Notes: generated by a model not told the origin, from the sequence alone. A stretch of DNA of 64,000 nt from Fen-1135 sp963705275 (GCA_963705275.1 OY970063.1:1-64000); one strand, 5' to 3'; positions 9,017 to 18,724 are shown, numbered from the stretch's first letter. Program-made: numbers and translations.

Positions 9017-10087
9017 TTACTCTTTTTTGCTCGCGGGAAGGATTATCTCAAATGCAGCGCCGGCTGCCCGCGGAAGAACGCGGATGTCCCCGTTCATGGC
9101 GTTAGCTATGTTCTTTGCCTGGAAGAGACCTATTCCCAGCCCTCCGCTCTTTGTCGAGTAAAAGGGTTCAAACGGTCGGGTGCCGTCTTTTATCGGGCTC
9201 CCCGTATCAGAGATCTCAATTCTTAAGTTGTCGCCTTCAACTGCGATATCGAGATGACACGTTATATCGGGTTCGCTTAAAGATTTGTCGTAGACATTTT
9301 TCAGGACGTTATCCAGGATAGATATTACCTTGTATTCCTCGGCAACAACTGATCCTTCTCCCTTTATAGTACAGTTGAGCCTGTAGTGCTTCGTCAGATT
9401 TTCCAGTTTGGCTCTTATGTCAATTGTGCTCTTGTCAGTTGTCTCGACATCAGCCCCTTTTTCCATCTCCAGAAAGCCGATGATTGATGCTCCCCGATGA
9501 GATTGTGTTGGAAGGGTTTCCTTAAGATAAGAAATAAAACGCTCCTGTCTTTCAGGAGTATCCAAGTGGCGCACGTTATAGGACAGAAACTCAATGAATT
9601 GAGCGAGGTTCTTGGCATCGTGGAGAATAAATGCCTGGAGCTTGGAGAATTTATATAAGGCCTCATGAATGACCTTAATCCTGACGAGCGCGTCCATTTC
9701 GACGAGGAAGAAGAGGATTTCAAGGACGATCATATTCAGATAATGCTGTTCGCCCCGTGAATGACGCGGCACAATCCCTATCTTTATCCGGTAATCACCA
9801 CGTTGTATATCTTTTTCAAGAGAGTTTCCGCTTACGGTTCTTTCGTTGATAAGAGCGGTATCCAGGTAAAGGACATCATAATAGAGATCATCAATATTTA
9901 TTTTTTTTAACACCTGCATGACCTCAGGCAAGAAACGATGAAGGTCGTAGTCGAGCTGCGTATTGAGAGCGAAGAGATCGAGGACGGAACGGATGGCCTT
10001 GCGAGTAAGGTATCTGATGTAGATGAGAACGCCGATGATAACAAGACCGGCGAATATAAAGAAGGGATAGACGGATTCAGTCGTCAT
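9017..10087 (-). CDS. PrsK-like sensor histidine kinase, reduced
   Basis: The 356-residue kinase has one membrane helix near the N-terminus (about residues 6-23), a region of about 140 residues without a recognised sensor domain, an unusual H-box FILHDAKNLAQFIEF, and a C-terminal HATPase with ILDNVLKNVYDKS, ISDTGSP, FEPFYSTK and GLGIGLFQAKNI. The HD-x-KNL phosphorylation box is characteristic of PrsK, the kinase of PEP-CTERM/exosortase systems, but PrsK usually has a multi-helix membrane region and a GAF domain, which are missing. The ATG at 10087 overlaps the regulator gene by 11 bases; an in-frame start at 10105 is possible. Confidence 0.75.
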   Translation of the reverse strand: MTTESVYPFFIFAGLVIIGVLIYIRYLTRKAIRSVLDLFALNTQLDYDLHRFLPEVMQVLKKINIDDLYYDVLYLDTALINERTVSGNSLEKDIQRGDYRIKIGIVPRHSRGEQHYLNMIVLEILFFLVEMDALVRIKVIHEALYKFSKLQAFILHDAKNLAQFIEFLSYNVRHLDTPERQERFISYLKETLPTQSHRGASIIGFLEMEKGADVETTDKSTIDIRAKLENLTKHYRLNCTIKGEGSVVAEEYKVISILDNVLKNVYDKSLSEPDITCHLDIAVEGDNLRIEISDTGSPIKDGTRPFEPFYSTKSGGLGIGLFQAKNIANAMNGDIRVLPRAAGAAFEIILPASKKE

Positions 10088-10676
10088 AGGTTCTCTTGAC
10101 GCCAAACTTCTTCAGGAAATAATAGAGACTCTCTCTTTTGACGCCGAGGATTTTTGCTGATTGGTAAACGTTGAAATTTGTGTCCCTCAATACCCGCAAT
10201 ATAACGTTCTTGTCTGCCTCATCCCGAAGCGGCTGGAGGCCTTTTCCCATCTCCACGTCCAAGGAAATTTTCTTGATGCCCTGACGCTCGAGCTGCTCTT
10301 CCGTGTCCTTAAAGAGAATGGCCCTTTCAATGGAGTAGAGAATTTTCTCCGTGCCGGCGGGCTTCATAATATAGTCAAAGGCTCCTGCCTTAATTGCCTC
10401 CAGCGCAATCCCTTCCGTTTTCTGACCTGTCAGTATGAGAACCTTGCAGGCGTACTTGCCAAGTATATGATCGAGTACTTTCAATCCTTCATCCGGTGTG
10501 CTTTCATGGGGCGGCAATCCAAGGTCCAAAATAACAATGTCTATTTTATTGGCCTTAAGGGCTTCAAGAGCCTCTTTCCGATTTCCCGCCTCAAATATGG
10601 AATATATATTTTCCAGGGAAAAGCGAATCTGCTTTCTTAGAGCAACATCATCTTCGATAAGGAGAATGGAAACCAT
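10077..10676 (-). CDS. PrsR-like response regulator lacking AAA+ domain
   Basis: The 199-residue protein has a receiver (LLIEDDVALRKQIR, phospho-Asp in IVILDLGLPP, Thr in VLILTGQ, Lys in YIMKPAG) and a C-terminal Fis-type helix-turn-helix, VYQSAKILGVKRESLYYFLK. Sequence around LDLGLPPHESTPDEGL and AGAFDYIMKP resembles PrsR/NtrC-type receivers, but the central sigma54-activating ATPase (about 240 residues, GAFTGA loop) is absent: the receiver is joined to the Fis domain by only about 20-30 residues. It therefore cannot activate sigma54 promoters in the standard way and probably binds DNA as a simple activator or repressor. It is co-transcribed with the downstream kinase. Confidence 0.8.
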   Translation of the reverse strand: MVSILLIEDDVALRKQIRFSLENIYSIFEAGNRKEALEALKANKIDIVILDLGLPPHESTPDEGLKVLDHILGKYACKVLILTGQKTEGIALEAIKAGAFDYIMKPAGTEKILYSIERAILFKDTEEQLERQGIKKISLDVEMGKGLQPLRDEADKNVILRVLRDTNFNVYQSAKILGVKRESLYYFLKKFGVKRTYDD

Positions 10677-10858
10677 GATTCAGCTCCGTGAGTCCGGATT
10701 AATTAAGTTGTTATAATAAGTAATTGATATGAAAATATTTTGCAATTACAATTTTATATGGTATTTTGCACGTAATCTTTGATAGAGTCTACAGAATTTA
10801 ATGCATTTAGTCTCGTTGTCGTTGTGAAGTGAGCATACAAGAAGGAAGATTTTTAAGA

Positions 10859-11404
10859 ATGAAAAGAAAAACGATGTTGCTTTTGTCCCTCACAATCTTT
10901 TTCTCTTCTCTGATTGTTCACCCTATATGCGCGCATGCCTTCTGCTTTGAGGAGGCGGGCAGGGCCAATAATATCAGCGCTGATCTTCTCGAGTCTATTG
11001 CCAGGGTGGAATCCAGCTTTAATTCAAAGGCTCTTCATTTAAATAGAAACGGAACAATGGATATGGGCCTGATGCAGATCAACTCTGCATGGATCGATCC
11101 TATGCGTCTGAACAGGGAAGATCTAATTGCCGATCCTTGCTATAATGTTATGACCGGAGCCCGCATCCTCAGGCAGTGCATAGACGCACACGGATACACC
11201 TGGGAAGCCGTCGGATGTTATAACGCGAAGAGCAAAGGCAAACGGGTCGGTTATTCATGGAAGATATTCCGTGAACTGAAAAAAGAAAAAGTAAGGAACA
11301 TTGCCGGAAAGAAGGAATCATTGCCCGAAAATGCAAGCTCAGGTCAATCGCTGTATTTCAGGGTACGTGAGGCAGAAACCACTGCACTGAGCGAAAAACC
11401 ATGA
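10859..11404 (+). CDS. secreted lytic transglycosylase (IagB/BfpH-like)
   Basis: A 181-residue protein with a signal peptide ending near ICAHA, then an SLT domain: the catalytic Glu is in SIARVESSFNSKA, followed by GLMQINSAW and AVGCYNAKS. Small transglycosylases of this family open peptidoglycan for assembly of secretion systems and pili, which fits the surrounding pilus locus. I use the ATG at 10859 because the frame upstream (GTG at 10829) would add ten residues before a normal signal peptide; GAAGGAA lies at 10841-10847. Its stop overlaps the start of the TPR gene by four bases (ATGA). Confidence 0.85.
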   Translation: MKRKTMLLLSLTIFFSSLIVHPICAHAFCFEEAGRANNISADLLESIARVESSFNSKALHLNRNGTMDMGLMQINSAWIDPMRLNREDLIADPCYNVMTGARILRQCIDAHGYTWEAVGCYNAKSKGKRVGYSWKIFRELKKEKVRNIAGKKESLPENASSGQSLYFRVREAETTALSEKP

Positions 11405-12480
11405 GTCTTATTTCTGATTTACTCTCGCGTGTCAAGAAACAGGAACCCAGGAGGGATATACCGCCGATCCTGAAAGATGCGGTGTTCAAATCAACAACTG
11501 AGAGGCAGACCAGAAAGAGACTCGCAATTGTGCTTCTTATTGCAATTGTATTCATCGGTGCAGGATTTGGCGCAGTCTATTTCCTGGAGTATATGAAGGA
11601 GCCTCCTTCAGCCTTGCGCACGCCTGTGACAACCGCACCGGCATTTAAACCGACCCCTCAGTTGGCATCTTCTTCACTACAGGCTGAGCCAAAGGCGGAG
11701 GAGATCAAGGCCAAAAATGTGGCGGAAACTGCCGTAAAGCCTGAAAGGGAAGGGGACTCTCCAGATCAACCTAAGAGAAAAAAGACCATAACGAAAAAAT
11801 ATGTCAAAGGGGTTGGGCAGAAAGCACGCAGCTCTATGAATGAAATGAGGAGGGAGAAAACTTCAGGTGCGGAGCTGCCTGAAGCGGCGAAGGCATCGAA
11901 GGGGTATACCAGGGATGACAAGGATTTTGCACTCTACACGGCAAGAACATATGAAGCGCAAAGGAAATATCATCAAGCAGTTTCCCATTATAAGGATGTG
12001 CTCGCGATGGAGCCAAATAATTATGCCGTCATGAATAATATTTCCAGCACGCTCATTCATATGGGTTCATATGAGGAGTCCATGCGGTACGCCAAAAGAG
12101 CGCTTGAAATCAGAAAGGACTATGTGCCTTCCCTGGTCAATCTGGGTATTGATTACAGCTACCTTGGCAAAGTGTCTGAGAGCGAAAGTTATTTCCGGCG
12201 GGCATTGGCTGTCGAGCCGGCAAACCACTATGCGCTCCTCAATCTTGCTCTGCTGTATGAAAAACAAAGCGCCTTCGACAAGGCCGATCAATACTACTCG
12301 AGACTATCTCAGGAGGGTGATGTTCAAGGTTACTTGGGATCGGCGCGCATAGCTGAGAAGCAGAACAGAATTGCCGATGCAATTAATTTTTACAGGATGG
12401 TCAAATCGACAGAGAATGCAGATACGCAGGCATCGAATACTGCTAACGATAGACTAATGCGGCTCACTATTACTAAGTGA
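11401..12480 (+). CDS. membrane-anchored TPR protein, MshN-like
   Basis: The 359-residue protein has a cytoplasmic N-terminus, one membrane helix (about residues 41-62), a Pro/Lys-rich periplasmic linker, and at least four TPR units (about residues 178-335; YHQAVSHYKDVLAMEPNNYA, YAKRALEIRKDYVPSL, YFRRALAVEPANHYAL). The layout resembles MshN of MSHA pilus systems, thought to scaffold assembly. It is translationally coupled to the transglycosylase gene. Its 3' end overlaps that of the convergent ExeA-like gene by 27 bases, so there is no room for a separate terminator. Confidence 0.75.
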   Translation: MSLISDLLSRVKKQEPRRDIPPILKDAVFKSTTERQTRKRLAIVLLIAIVFIGAGFGAVYFLEYMKEPPSALRTPVTTAPAFKPTPQLASSSLQAEPKAEEIKAKNVAETAVKPEREGDSPDQPKRKKTITKKYVKGVGQKARSSMNEMRREKTSGAELPEAAKASKGYTRDDKDFALYTARTYEAQRKYHQAVSHYKDVLAMEPNNYAVMNNISSTLIHMGSYEESMRYAKRALEIRKDYVPSLVNLGIDYSYLGKVSESESYFRRALAVEPANHYALLNLALLYEKQSAFDKADQYYSRLSQEGDVQGYLGSARIAEKQNRIADAINFYRMVKSTENADTQASNTANDRLMRLTITK

Positions 12481-13725
12481 TGGGCTGACACTTACTATAT
12501 ACGAAGCAATCCAGTACTCTCCCCCATTGGGGATTCGCACCTGATACCACTTGACCCCACCGGATGGCGTCCATTCACTGATGACTTCAAAACTCTCACC
12601 TTCCGGAACGACACGCGCTATTTGTGCCTTAACAGATGGCCATTCTCGGAGTCTGGCGGCGGGAACAGTCACGGTTGCGATTTTTTGACTATTGGCTGAC
12701 TCGTCAGGCTTGACGGAAATTGGTGGACTGACTGGTGGAGGAGCGGCTTTCTCTTCATGATGCGTGTCCATGGATTTCATGGGGGCCGGAGATGAATCGT
12801 TGCTCCGTTGAAGGACATTGTAACCGACCAGCAAGGCCGAAGCAGCGCCAATGAGAATGACAGCGATAACCGTGTATGTCAGAGCGTTAAGTCGAAAGCC
12901 CATTTTCGGTCGAGTCTCCGGAATGTGCTTAACTGCATCCAGAGCGTGCCTCTTTTTGATATGATGGCTTGCCCCTATATAGGCTATCATCATGGCTCTG
13001 GACGCGGTGAGGTTGATCAATCGAGGGACACCACCGGATAGCTTATGGATCGTTTTTTTTGCTTTATCTTCAAATATTGCCGACCCTTTACCCGCCTTGA
13101 TCAACCTGAAGCTTACATAATCAGAGGTTTCTGCCGCCGTGAGAGGCCTTAGATTGGCCCTGATCGAAATCCTCTGATCCAGCTGGCGCATTACCTCGGA
13201 ATGTAATCTTCTTTGAAGCTCGGGTTGCCCGACGAGGATGATCTGCAGCAGTTTCTCTTTTTCCGTCTCCAGGTTGGATAACAGCCGCAGCTCTTCGAGA
13301 CAGCCGTCTGACAGATTCTGAGCCTCATCTACAATTATGATTACTCTCCGGCCGGCGAGGGAGTGACTTATGAGGAAATCCCTGAAGACCTTGAGCATTT
13401 CGTTCTTGTTCGGCGTTTCAATGCGGATATTAAGGTCATCCAGAATAGCCTGCAGCAACTCTTCGGGAGAAAGCCTCGGTGTCATAATCAAGGCAATTTC
13501 CGCCCGTTCTTTCCACCTATCAATGAATATCTTGAGGATCGTCGTCTTTCCCGTACCAGGTTCGCCGATGATAAGAGAAAATCCCTCTTTCTGTTCCACG
13601 GCATAATCCAGAGAAGCCAGGACATCATTGTGCATCTTCGAGGGGTAGAAGTAGTGCGAGTCCGGCGTAAGTCCGAAAGGATCTTCGCTGAGGTTAAAGA
13701 AATCTAAGTAATCCATATGGCTCAC
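12454..13725 (-). CDS. ExeA/MshM-like AAA+ ATPase with SH3-like tail
   Basis: The 423-residue protein starts with the typical FFNLSEDPFGLTPD segment, then an AAA ATPase: Walker A GEPGTGKTT, Walker B RVIIIVDEAQNLS and sensor motif VGQPEL. A membrane helix follows (about residues 277-297), then a Pro-rich linker and a C-terminal SH3-like domain (VPAARLREWPSVKAQIA, WYQVRIPNGGEYWIASYI) likely to touch peptidoglycan. ExeA/GspA and MshM help insert secretins through the cell wall. A GTG start at 13725 just overlaps the platform-protein stop; an ATG at 13716 is an alternative. It is the last gene of the pilus assembly operon. Confidence 0.85.
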   Translation of the reverse strand: MSHMDYLDFFNLSEDPFGLTPDSHYFYPSKMHNDVLASLDYAVEQKEGFSLIIGEPGTGKTTILKIFIDRWKERAEIALIMTPRLSPEELLQAILDDLNIRIETPNKNEMLKVFRDFLISHSLAGRRVIIIVDEAQNLSDGCLEELRLLSNLETEKEKLLQIILVGQPELQRRLHSEVMRQLDQRISIRANLRPLTAAETSDYVSFRLIKAGKGSAIFEDKAKKTIHKLSGGVPRLINLTASRAMMIAYIGASHHIKKRHALDAVKHIPETRPKMGFRLNALTYTVIAVILIGAASALLVGYNVLQRSNDSSPAPMKSMDTHHEEKAAPPPVSPPISVKPDESANSQKIATVTVPAARLREWPSVKAQIARVVPEGESFEVISEWTPSGGVKWYQVRIPNGGEYWIASYIVSVSPSLSNSEPH

Positions 13726-14939
13726 TATTTGGCAAGCGTAGTAAAGACATCATACATGGGCAGGAGAACCCCCGCAACCATGAGTCCCATGACGCAACCC
13801 AGAGTTATTATAAGGACAGGCTCAATCATTTTCCCGATCTTGTCTGAGAAGTCATCAACTATCTTATAGTAGTGCGTTGTGAGAAAATCAAACTGCTGAT
13901 CGAGATTACCGCTTGATTCCCCGATGGCTATCATCCTTATAAGCAGAGAAGGGAATACGCCGCGGGCATTGAGCGCTTCGGAAATTTTATTTCCAGCTAC
14001 GATGTCCAGCTTTGCCTCCAGGATTGCTCTCTTGAAGACTTCATTTCCCATGACGTCTGCGGCAACGTCCAATGATCGGTCAATCGTAATACCCGCTGTA
14101 ATCAACAGTCTCATTTGTTCACAGAAGAGAGCGAGCAGTTTATTGTAGACGAGGAGTTTTATAATGGGCATTTTGATTTTCAAATAGTCCAGGTAGTATC
14201 GTGATATAGACCTCAATTTCATGACCTGCCAAACTGCAACAATCAGCACGGGTATCACTAACAGGACGTACCAGTAGTCTTCGGTAATTTTGCTCACCTC
14301 GTAGAGAAATCTCGTGAGAAGGGGCATTTTAACGCCCAAATCCCGGATGACTTGCATGATTTTGGGCAGGACATATGCAAGCCAGAATATGACGGCCATT
14401 CCTGTAGTGATCAATGAGAATAGGGGATAGATGAGAGCCCGCTTTACCGTGGCAGCCAAATCCTCCAGCTTCTGAAGATGAGTAGCCACCTCCGCAAGAC
14501 TCCCTTCCAAGCGTCCTGTCTCTTCCCCGATCCGTACCAGTCTGATCAATATGTCTGGAAATATTGTCTTGTGAAGTTCCAGGGAGTCGGAAAGCCTGGA
14601 GCCCATTTCTATATTCTTTTTTATGTCCTCTACGATGGACTTTAACTGTTCATTGTCTATTGTATCGATTATGTCATTGAGTGCGGCAAGGATCGGAACG
14701 CCGGCGCGAATCATGATGGCAAGGTTTGATGAAAATTCTATGGTATCCCTTCTTCGTATTCTCCAAGCGAGCAATCTTTCCATGATCTTTTTAAGAAATA
14801 TGCTCGATTTCCTGACGTCAACAACAAATAAGCCCTTGGTCCTCAGATTATCATACACTGAAGATTCGTCAGCGGCTTCGAGCATGCCCCTGATTACACC
14901 GCCATCGGCATCGAGCGCTTTATAGGAGTAGTTGCTCAT
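13725..14939 (-). CDS. type II secretion/type IV pilus platform protein (GspF/PilC/MshG)
   Basis: The 404-residue inner-membrane protein has two T2SSF domains (about residues 65-190 and 270-390) and three membrane helices (about residues 170-190, 218-240 and 375-397). Recognisable motifs are FSSNLAIMIRAGVPILAAL, RIGEETGRLEG and, in the second half, FCEQMRLLITAGITI and AIGESSGNLDQQ. This protein connects the cytoplasmic ATPase to the growing pilus. It overlaps the ATPase stop by four bases, so the two are translationally coupled. Confidence 0.92.
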   Translation of the reverse strand: MSNYSYKALDADGGVIRGMLEAADESSVYDNLRTKGLFVVDVRKSSIFLKKIMERLLAWRIRRRDTIEFSSNLAIMIRAGVPILAALNDIIDTIDNEQLKSIVEDIKKNIEMGSRLSDSLELHKTIFPDILIRLVRIGEETGRLEGSLAEVATHLQKLEDLAATVKRALIYPLFSLITTGMAVIFWLAYVLPKIMQVIRDLGVKMPLLTRFLYEVSKITEDYWYVLLVIPVLIVAVWQVMKLRSISRYYLDYLKIKMPIIKLLVYNKLLALFCEQMRLLITAGITIDRSLDVAADVMGNEVFKRAILEAKLDIVAGNKISEALNARGVFPSLLIRMIAIGESSGNLDQQFDFLTTHYYKIVDDFSDKIGKMIEPVLIITLGCVMGLMVAGVLLPMYDVFTTLAK

Positions 14940-16582
14940 CCAGCCACCCTGAACAATTCATCAAGAGATATAATGCCGGAAGCTACCTTCCTGAGACCAT
15001 CTTCCTTCAGAGGCATCATACCCTTTCTTACGGCCGCAGACTGGATGGCGGTTATAGGAACGTCAGAATAGATCAAATCTCTTAATTCATCATCAATGGT
15101 CAAAATTTCTCCCAGAACCGACCTTCCCGTGTAACCGGATCCATTGCATTTGCTGCAGCCCACCGCTTTGTATACCTTGTCTATCTGTATTTTGCGCTCG
15201 TCAAACAGTTCACGTTCGGAGTCGCTTAAGACATGGACTGTTTTACAAAAAACGCATACCTTCCTTGCCAGTCGCTGGGCGATGATAGCCAGAAGCGATG
15301 ACGACATAAGGAACTTATCGACCTTGAGATCCAGGAGCCTCGGTATGGCGGTTACGGCGTCATTTGAGTGGATAGTGGAAAGGACAAGATGCCCGGTGAT
15401 TGATGTCCGGACTGCGATCCTCGCCGTCTCTTCATCCCTTATTTCTCCAATAAGCATGACATCAGGATCCTGCCTCATGAAATTTCGTGCGGCGAACGCA
15501 AAGTCATATCCGGTTTTCTCATTTACCTGGCTCTGCTTTGTCAGGCTTAACTTGTATTCCACGGGGTCTTCGACCGTAATGACATTTCTTTCCAGGAGGT
15601 TTATTTCTCTGAGCGCTGCATAAAGTGTAGTCGTCTTGCCGGAGCCCGTCGGTCCGGCGATGAGTATGACGCCATATGGTTTTTGAAATAGGGACCTGAT
15701 TGCCTTTATGTTATGCTCGTCAAATCCGAGGTTTTCCATCCTGAGGAGAGGACCGGTACCGGCAAGGATGCGCATCACAACATTTTCACCGTATATTGTC
15801 GGCACCGTGGATACGCGGATATCATATCCTTTCTTGAGAAAACCGAATGTAAAAGAACCGTCCTGCGGAAGACGTGTTTCAGCGATATCCAACTTGGACA
15901 GGATCTTTATCCTCGATACGACGCCCGCATGAACTATGCGTGGAAGCCCGTGTCCGTATTGCAATACCCCATCTATTCTATAGAATACGTGAATAATATC
16001 TGAAGCCGGTGTAATGTGTATATCCGTTGCATTTCTTCTGATCCCATCCATGAAAATGAGGTCCGACAGGGCTGTAACAGCGGGGCCGCTGGCAGATTGT
16101 GACTCCTTTATTTCGGTAATGATCTTGTCCCTGCTCTGCTGGATCGGGTTCTCAAGGAAGAAGTAGCCTTTCTCCAGAAGTTCGCGGTAATTGTCAGGGT
16201 CGACCATGTAGACCTTGGGCTGGTTACCGGTCATGGCCGTTGCCTTATCAACGGCAACTATATTGCTCGGATTGGTCACACCAATGCACAACCTGCCATC
16301 CGTGATTTCGATGGGACAGAAGCCTGCCGTTTCCGCAATCTCTTTTGGGACGAATTTCAGGGCCTCCTCAGAGATGGGATATTGGCCGAGGTCGATGAAT
16401 TCCATGCCGACCTGTTCTGCCAAAGCTTGACCAAGCTCTTTTGATGAGACAAAGCCCAGCTTGACGAGAGTATCGCCGAGAAGTTCGCCCGTAATCTTCT
16501 GTTGAATAAGTGCAATCCGAAGCTGGGTTTCATTTATGAGTTTTTTTGACTGAAGGATTTCGCCAATCTTCACTGCTGCCAT
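14936..16582 (-). CDS. pilus/secretion assembly ATPase (GspE/PilB/MshE)
   Basis: The 548-residue ATPase has an N-terminal GspE_N domain (about residues 5-150, GFVSSKELGQALAEQ), a middle region and the motor domain with Walker A GPTGSGKTTTLYA, Asp box ITVEDPVEY, Walker B RQDPDVMLIGEIRDEETA and His box SITGHLVLSTIHSND. Two CxxC pairs (CVFC and CSKC) form the usual zinc site. It powers pilin polymerisation from the inner membrane. I prefer the ATG at 16582 over an in-frame GTG at 16591 because of Shine-Dalgarno spacing. The 140-base gap to the secretin upstream shows no clear signal. Confidence 0.93.
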   Translation of the reverse strand: MAAVKIGEILQSKKLINETQLRIALIQQKITGELLGDTLVKLGFVSSKELGQALAEQVGMEFIDLGQYPISEEALKFVPKEIAETAGFCPIEITDGRLCIGVTNPSNIVAVDKATAMTGNQPKVYMVDPDNYRELLEKGYFFLENPIQQSRDKIITEIKESQSASGPAVTALSDLIFMDGIRRNATDIHITPASDIIHVFYRIDGVLQYGHGLPRIVHAGVVSRIKILSKLDIAETRLPQDGSFTFGFLKKGYDIRVSTVPTIYGENVVMRILAGTGPLLRMENLGFDEHNIKAIRSLFQKPYGVILIAGPTGSGKTTTLYAALREINLLERNVITVEDPVEYKLSLTKQSQVNEKTGYDFAFAARNFMRQDPDVMLIGEIRDEETARIAVRTSITGHLVLSTIHSNDAVTAIPRLLDLKVDKFLMSSSLLAIIAQRLARKVCVFCKTVHVLSDSERELFDERKIQIDKVYKAVGCSKCNGSGYTGRSVLGEILTIDDELRDLIYSDVPITAIQSAAVRKGMMPLKEDGLRKVASGIISLDELFRVAG

Positions 16583-16733
16583 ACAGTTCACATCCTCAAT
16601 TTGTTAATCTTGATTCTTCTCCGCATTCATTCGGAAAGAGGATCGAGGATTCAAGGATTCGAGGGCTCGGGCGCTTGAACCGTCCATTTGAATCCCGCAT
16701 AGATACCAATCTTCAGGGCTGAACCTGATTCCC

Positions 16734-18290
16734 TCACCTGGATATAATCGTCGGCTGTATCAACACAACAAGTTCGGTTCTTGTTACTGCCTTCACCCTG
16801 CTCTTGAAGAAGTAACCCAAAATAGGTACGTCTCCCAGGAATGGGATCTTACTGTCTTGAACATCTTCCCTGTTTGTGATGAGCCCCCCGATTATGACCG
16901 TCTGCCCGTTTCTCACCTTCACTGTGGTGCTCAACTGTCTCAAGTTAATTGTCGGCAGCTGTACGAGGAATGGAAAATTGCCGGATGAATCAGGTGTGCC
17001 TAAGTTTTGTGACAAGAGGGTAACGAGATCGGAGGTAATGGGAGTAATATTCATGGAGACATCGCCGGTCTCGCTTATAAAGGGAACAATGCCAATCATG
17101 ATTCCGGAGAGGAGCGTGCTTGTATTTACCGTAAAGGTCGTTACGGGAGGTGTGCTCGTTGTAGTCGTCGTCTGGATCTGTGAAATATAATTTGTGTCTT
17201 GACCCACACTCAGGATCGATGTCTGTCCGTTCATGATGCTTATACGCGGGTTGGACAGGATTCTTGTCTCCCCCTGCGTTTGAATGGCCCGCAGAAGAGA
17301 GGTAAAGTCAGATGCTACTGTTGTTATGCTGAAGTTGGGGCTGGCCGTAGTAGGTTGAGCTACGTCAGCAAATTTTTGTGTCGCAAAGGTGGTGCTCTGG
17401 CCGTCACGCGTGTTCAATACGTAGCTCCAGTTGATGCCGAATTTGAGGCCGTCGGACAGCGTGACTTCGATAATCTTAGCCTCCACAAGGACCTGCCTGT
17501 TCATAACATTCTTGATCGTATTGATGTAGCTTTCCACTTTCTCAAGGGTTCTTTTCGTTGCCGTGACTATGATGGCTCCCGTCAAACGGTTGACTACAAA
17601 GGTCTGCTGCACTGTGGACTCCGCTCCTGCTGTGCCTACGATTTTCTCGATGGATTTTTCCAAAGCGTCCCAGAAGTTGTAAGCGGTCTTGTCAGTCTCG
17701 GTTTTTTGAGAGATATTTCCCTTAACTGATGTGCTTCCTGTGGATCCTGTCATTGCGCCGCCAAGCATATCGCCGCCCAGATCGGTATGATAAGCTTGAA
17801 CCATGGGCGGGTGACCGAGCTCATAGCTCCGCGTTTCTGTAGCCTTGATAAAGAGCATGTTATCTTTTACTGTGTAAAAGTAATCGACTGAGGAGCATAC
17901 CCTGTTCAAGGCGTCCTCGGCAGTGACATTTTTCAAACTGACTGTTACAGGCGTTTCAGGGGAAATTTCTCTTTCCATGACCAGGTTGAGGCCCGTTGCT
18001 TCTGAAATGATAGAGAGAACATCTCTCAAAGGAGTGTTCCTTGCAGAAATATCTATTATCCTCGTCTTGAGCGGTGATATGTCTTCATGGACGGGAATGA
18101 AGTCCGGCGTTTTCACTGGTGTCGCAGTAACTCCCGGCCCCGCACCCTCTTTGAACTCTTTAGGTATCTGCACTTCCCTTTTGATTTCCAATGTTTCCAC
18201 CATTGTCGAGCAGGAAATTAATGAAAGCAAAAGTCCCACAAGCAGAAACAATCTTGGCATGGAGAACTTTCTCAATCCAACTTCAGCCAT
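16734..18290 (-). CDS. outer-membrane secretin, MshL/PilQ-like lipoprotein
   Basis: The 518-residue protein has a signal peptide ending in the lipobox LLSLISC, an STN domain (about residues 80-145, PLRDVLSIISEATGLNLVME), a long linker with a Gly/Ser/Thr segment, a secretin N1-type domain (VNRLTGAIIVTATKRTLEKV) and the C-terminal secretin barrel (LSNPRISIMNGQTSILSVG, RNGQTVIIGGLI, VPILGYFFKS). It forms the outer-membrane pore for the pilus. The lipoprotein and STN arrangement fits MshL better than GspD. The start overlaps the preceding PilP-like gene by 19 bases, with AAGGTG as ribosome site. Confidence 0.9.
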   Translation of the reverse strand: MAEVGLRKFSMPRLFLLVGLLLSLISCSTMVETLEIKREVQIPKEFKEGAGPGVTATPVKTPDFIPVHEDISPLKTRIIDISARNTPLRDVLSIISEATGLNLVMEREISPETPVTVSLKNVTAEDALNRVCSSVDYFYTVKDNMLFIKATETRSYELGHPPMVQAYHTDLGGDMLGGAMTGSTGSTSVKGNISQKTETDKTAYNFWDALEKSIEKIVGTAGAESTVQQTFVVNRLTGAIIVTATKRTLEKVESYINTIKNVMNRQVLVEAKIIEVTLSDGLKFGINWSYVLNTRDGQSTTFATQKFADVAQPTTASPNFSITTVASDFTSLLRAIQTQGETRILSNPRISIMNGQTSILSVGQDTNYISQIQTTTTTSTPPVTTFTVNTSTLLSGIMIGIVPFISETGDVSMNITPITSDLVTLLSQNLGTPDSSGNFPFLVQLPTINLRQLSTTVKVRNGQTVIIGGLITNREDVQDSKIPFLGDVPILGYFFKSRVKAVTRTELVVLIQPTIISR

Positions 18291-18718
18291 TTTTCACCTT
18301 CTTTCCCTTTGAGTAAGACCTTGTCTTTTTCGATCCTTATAATCTTATGCTTATCAAGCACGTCGCCTTCATGCACGAATTTGCCGTCAATTATGGCCAA
18401 TTTCTTTTTCTGGTCAACTAATATAAAAGAAACTCTCCTCTCTGCGGTCTCTGGAGGAGGTACCATCTCCGCAAGGGCTATTTTGGGGAATCCGTGCTGT
18501 CCGCCGCGCTGCAGGTCGATTGGGTTTCTTATGGAGCTTACGGATAGCGGCTGTCTTTCCGAGATATCAGGAATACGCCCATAGGTGAAGTTGAAGACCT
18601 TCCGCTCCGCCGGAGAAAAGGATGGGGCGAACTTCGCCTGTGAACTTGTCAAAATAATCATAACGGCAGCCACAGGAATCAAAACAAGGAAGACAATAAT
18701 TTTTTTGTTGTCGTTCAT
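18272..18718 (-). CDS. PilP/GspC-like periplasmic alignment protein
   Basis: The 148-residue protein has one N-terminal membrane helix (about residues 6-25), an extended linker, and a C-terminal beta domain: RVSFILVDQKKKLAIIDGKF followed by VHEGDVLDKHKIIRIEKDKV. This is the pattern of HR/PilP-type domains that join inner-membrane alignment proteins to the secretin. Identification rests mainly on position (between PilO-like and secretin genes), size and fold pattern, since sequence identity in this family is low. It lies six bases after the PilO-like gene and overlaps the secretin gene. Confidence 0.7.
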   Translation of the reverse strand: MNDNKKIIVFLVLIPVAAVMIILTSSQAKFAPSFSPAERKVFNFTYGRIPDISERQPLSVSSIRNPIDLQRGGQHGFPKIALAEMVPPPETAERRVSFILVDQKKKLAIIDGKFVHEGDVLDKHKIIRIEKDKVLLKGKEGEKWLKLD

Positions 18719-18724
18719 GAATTA

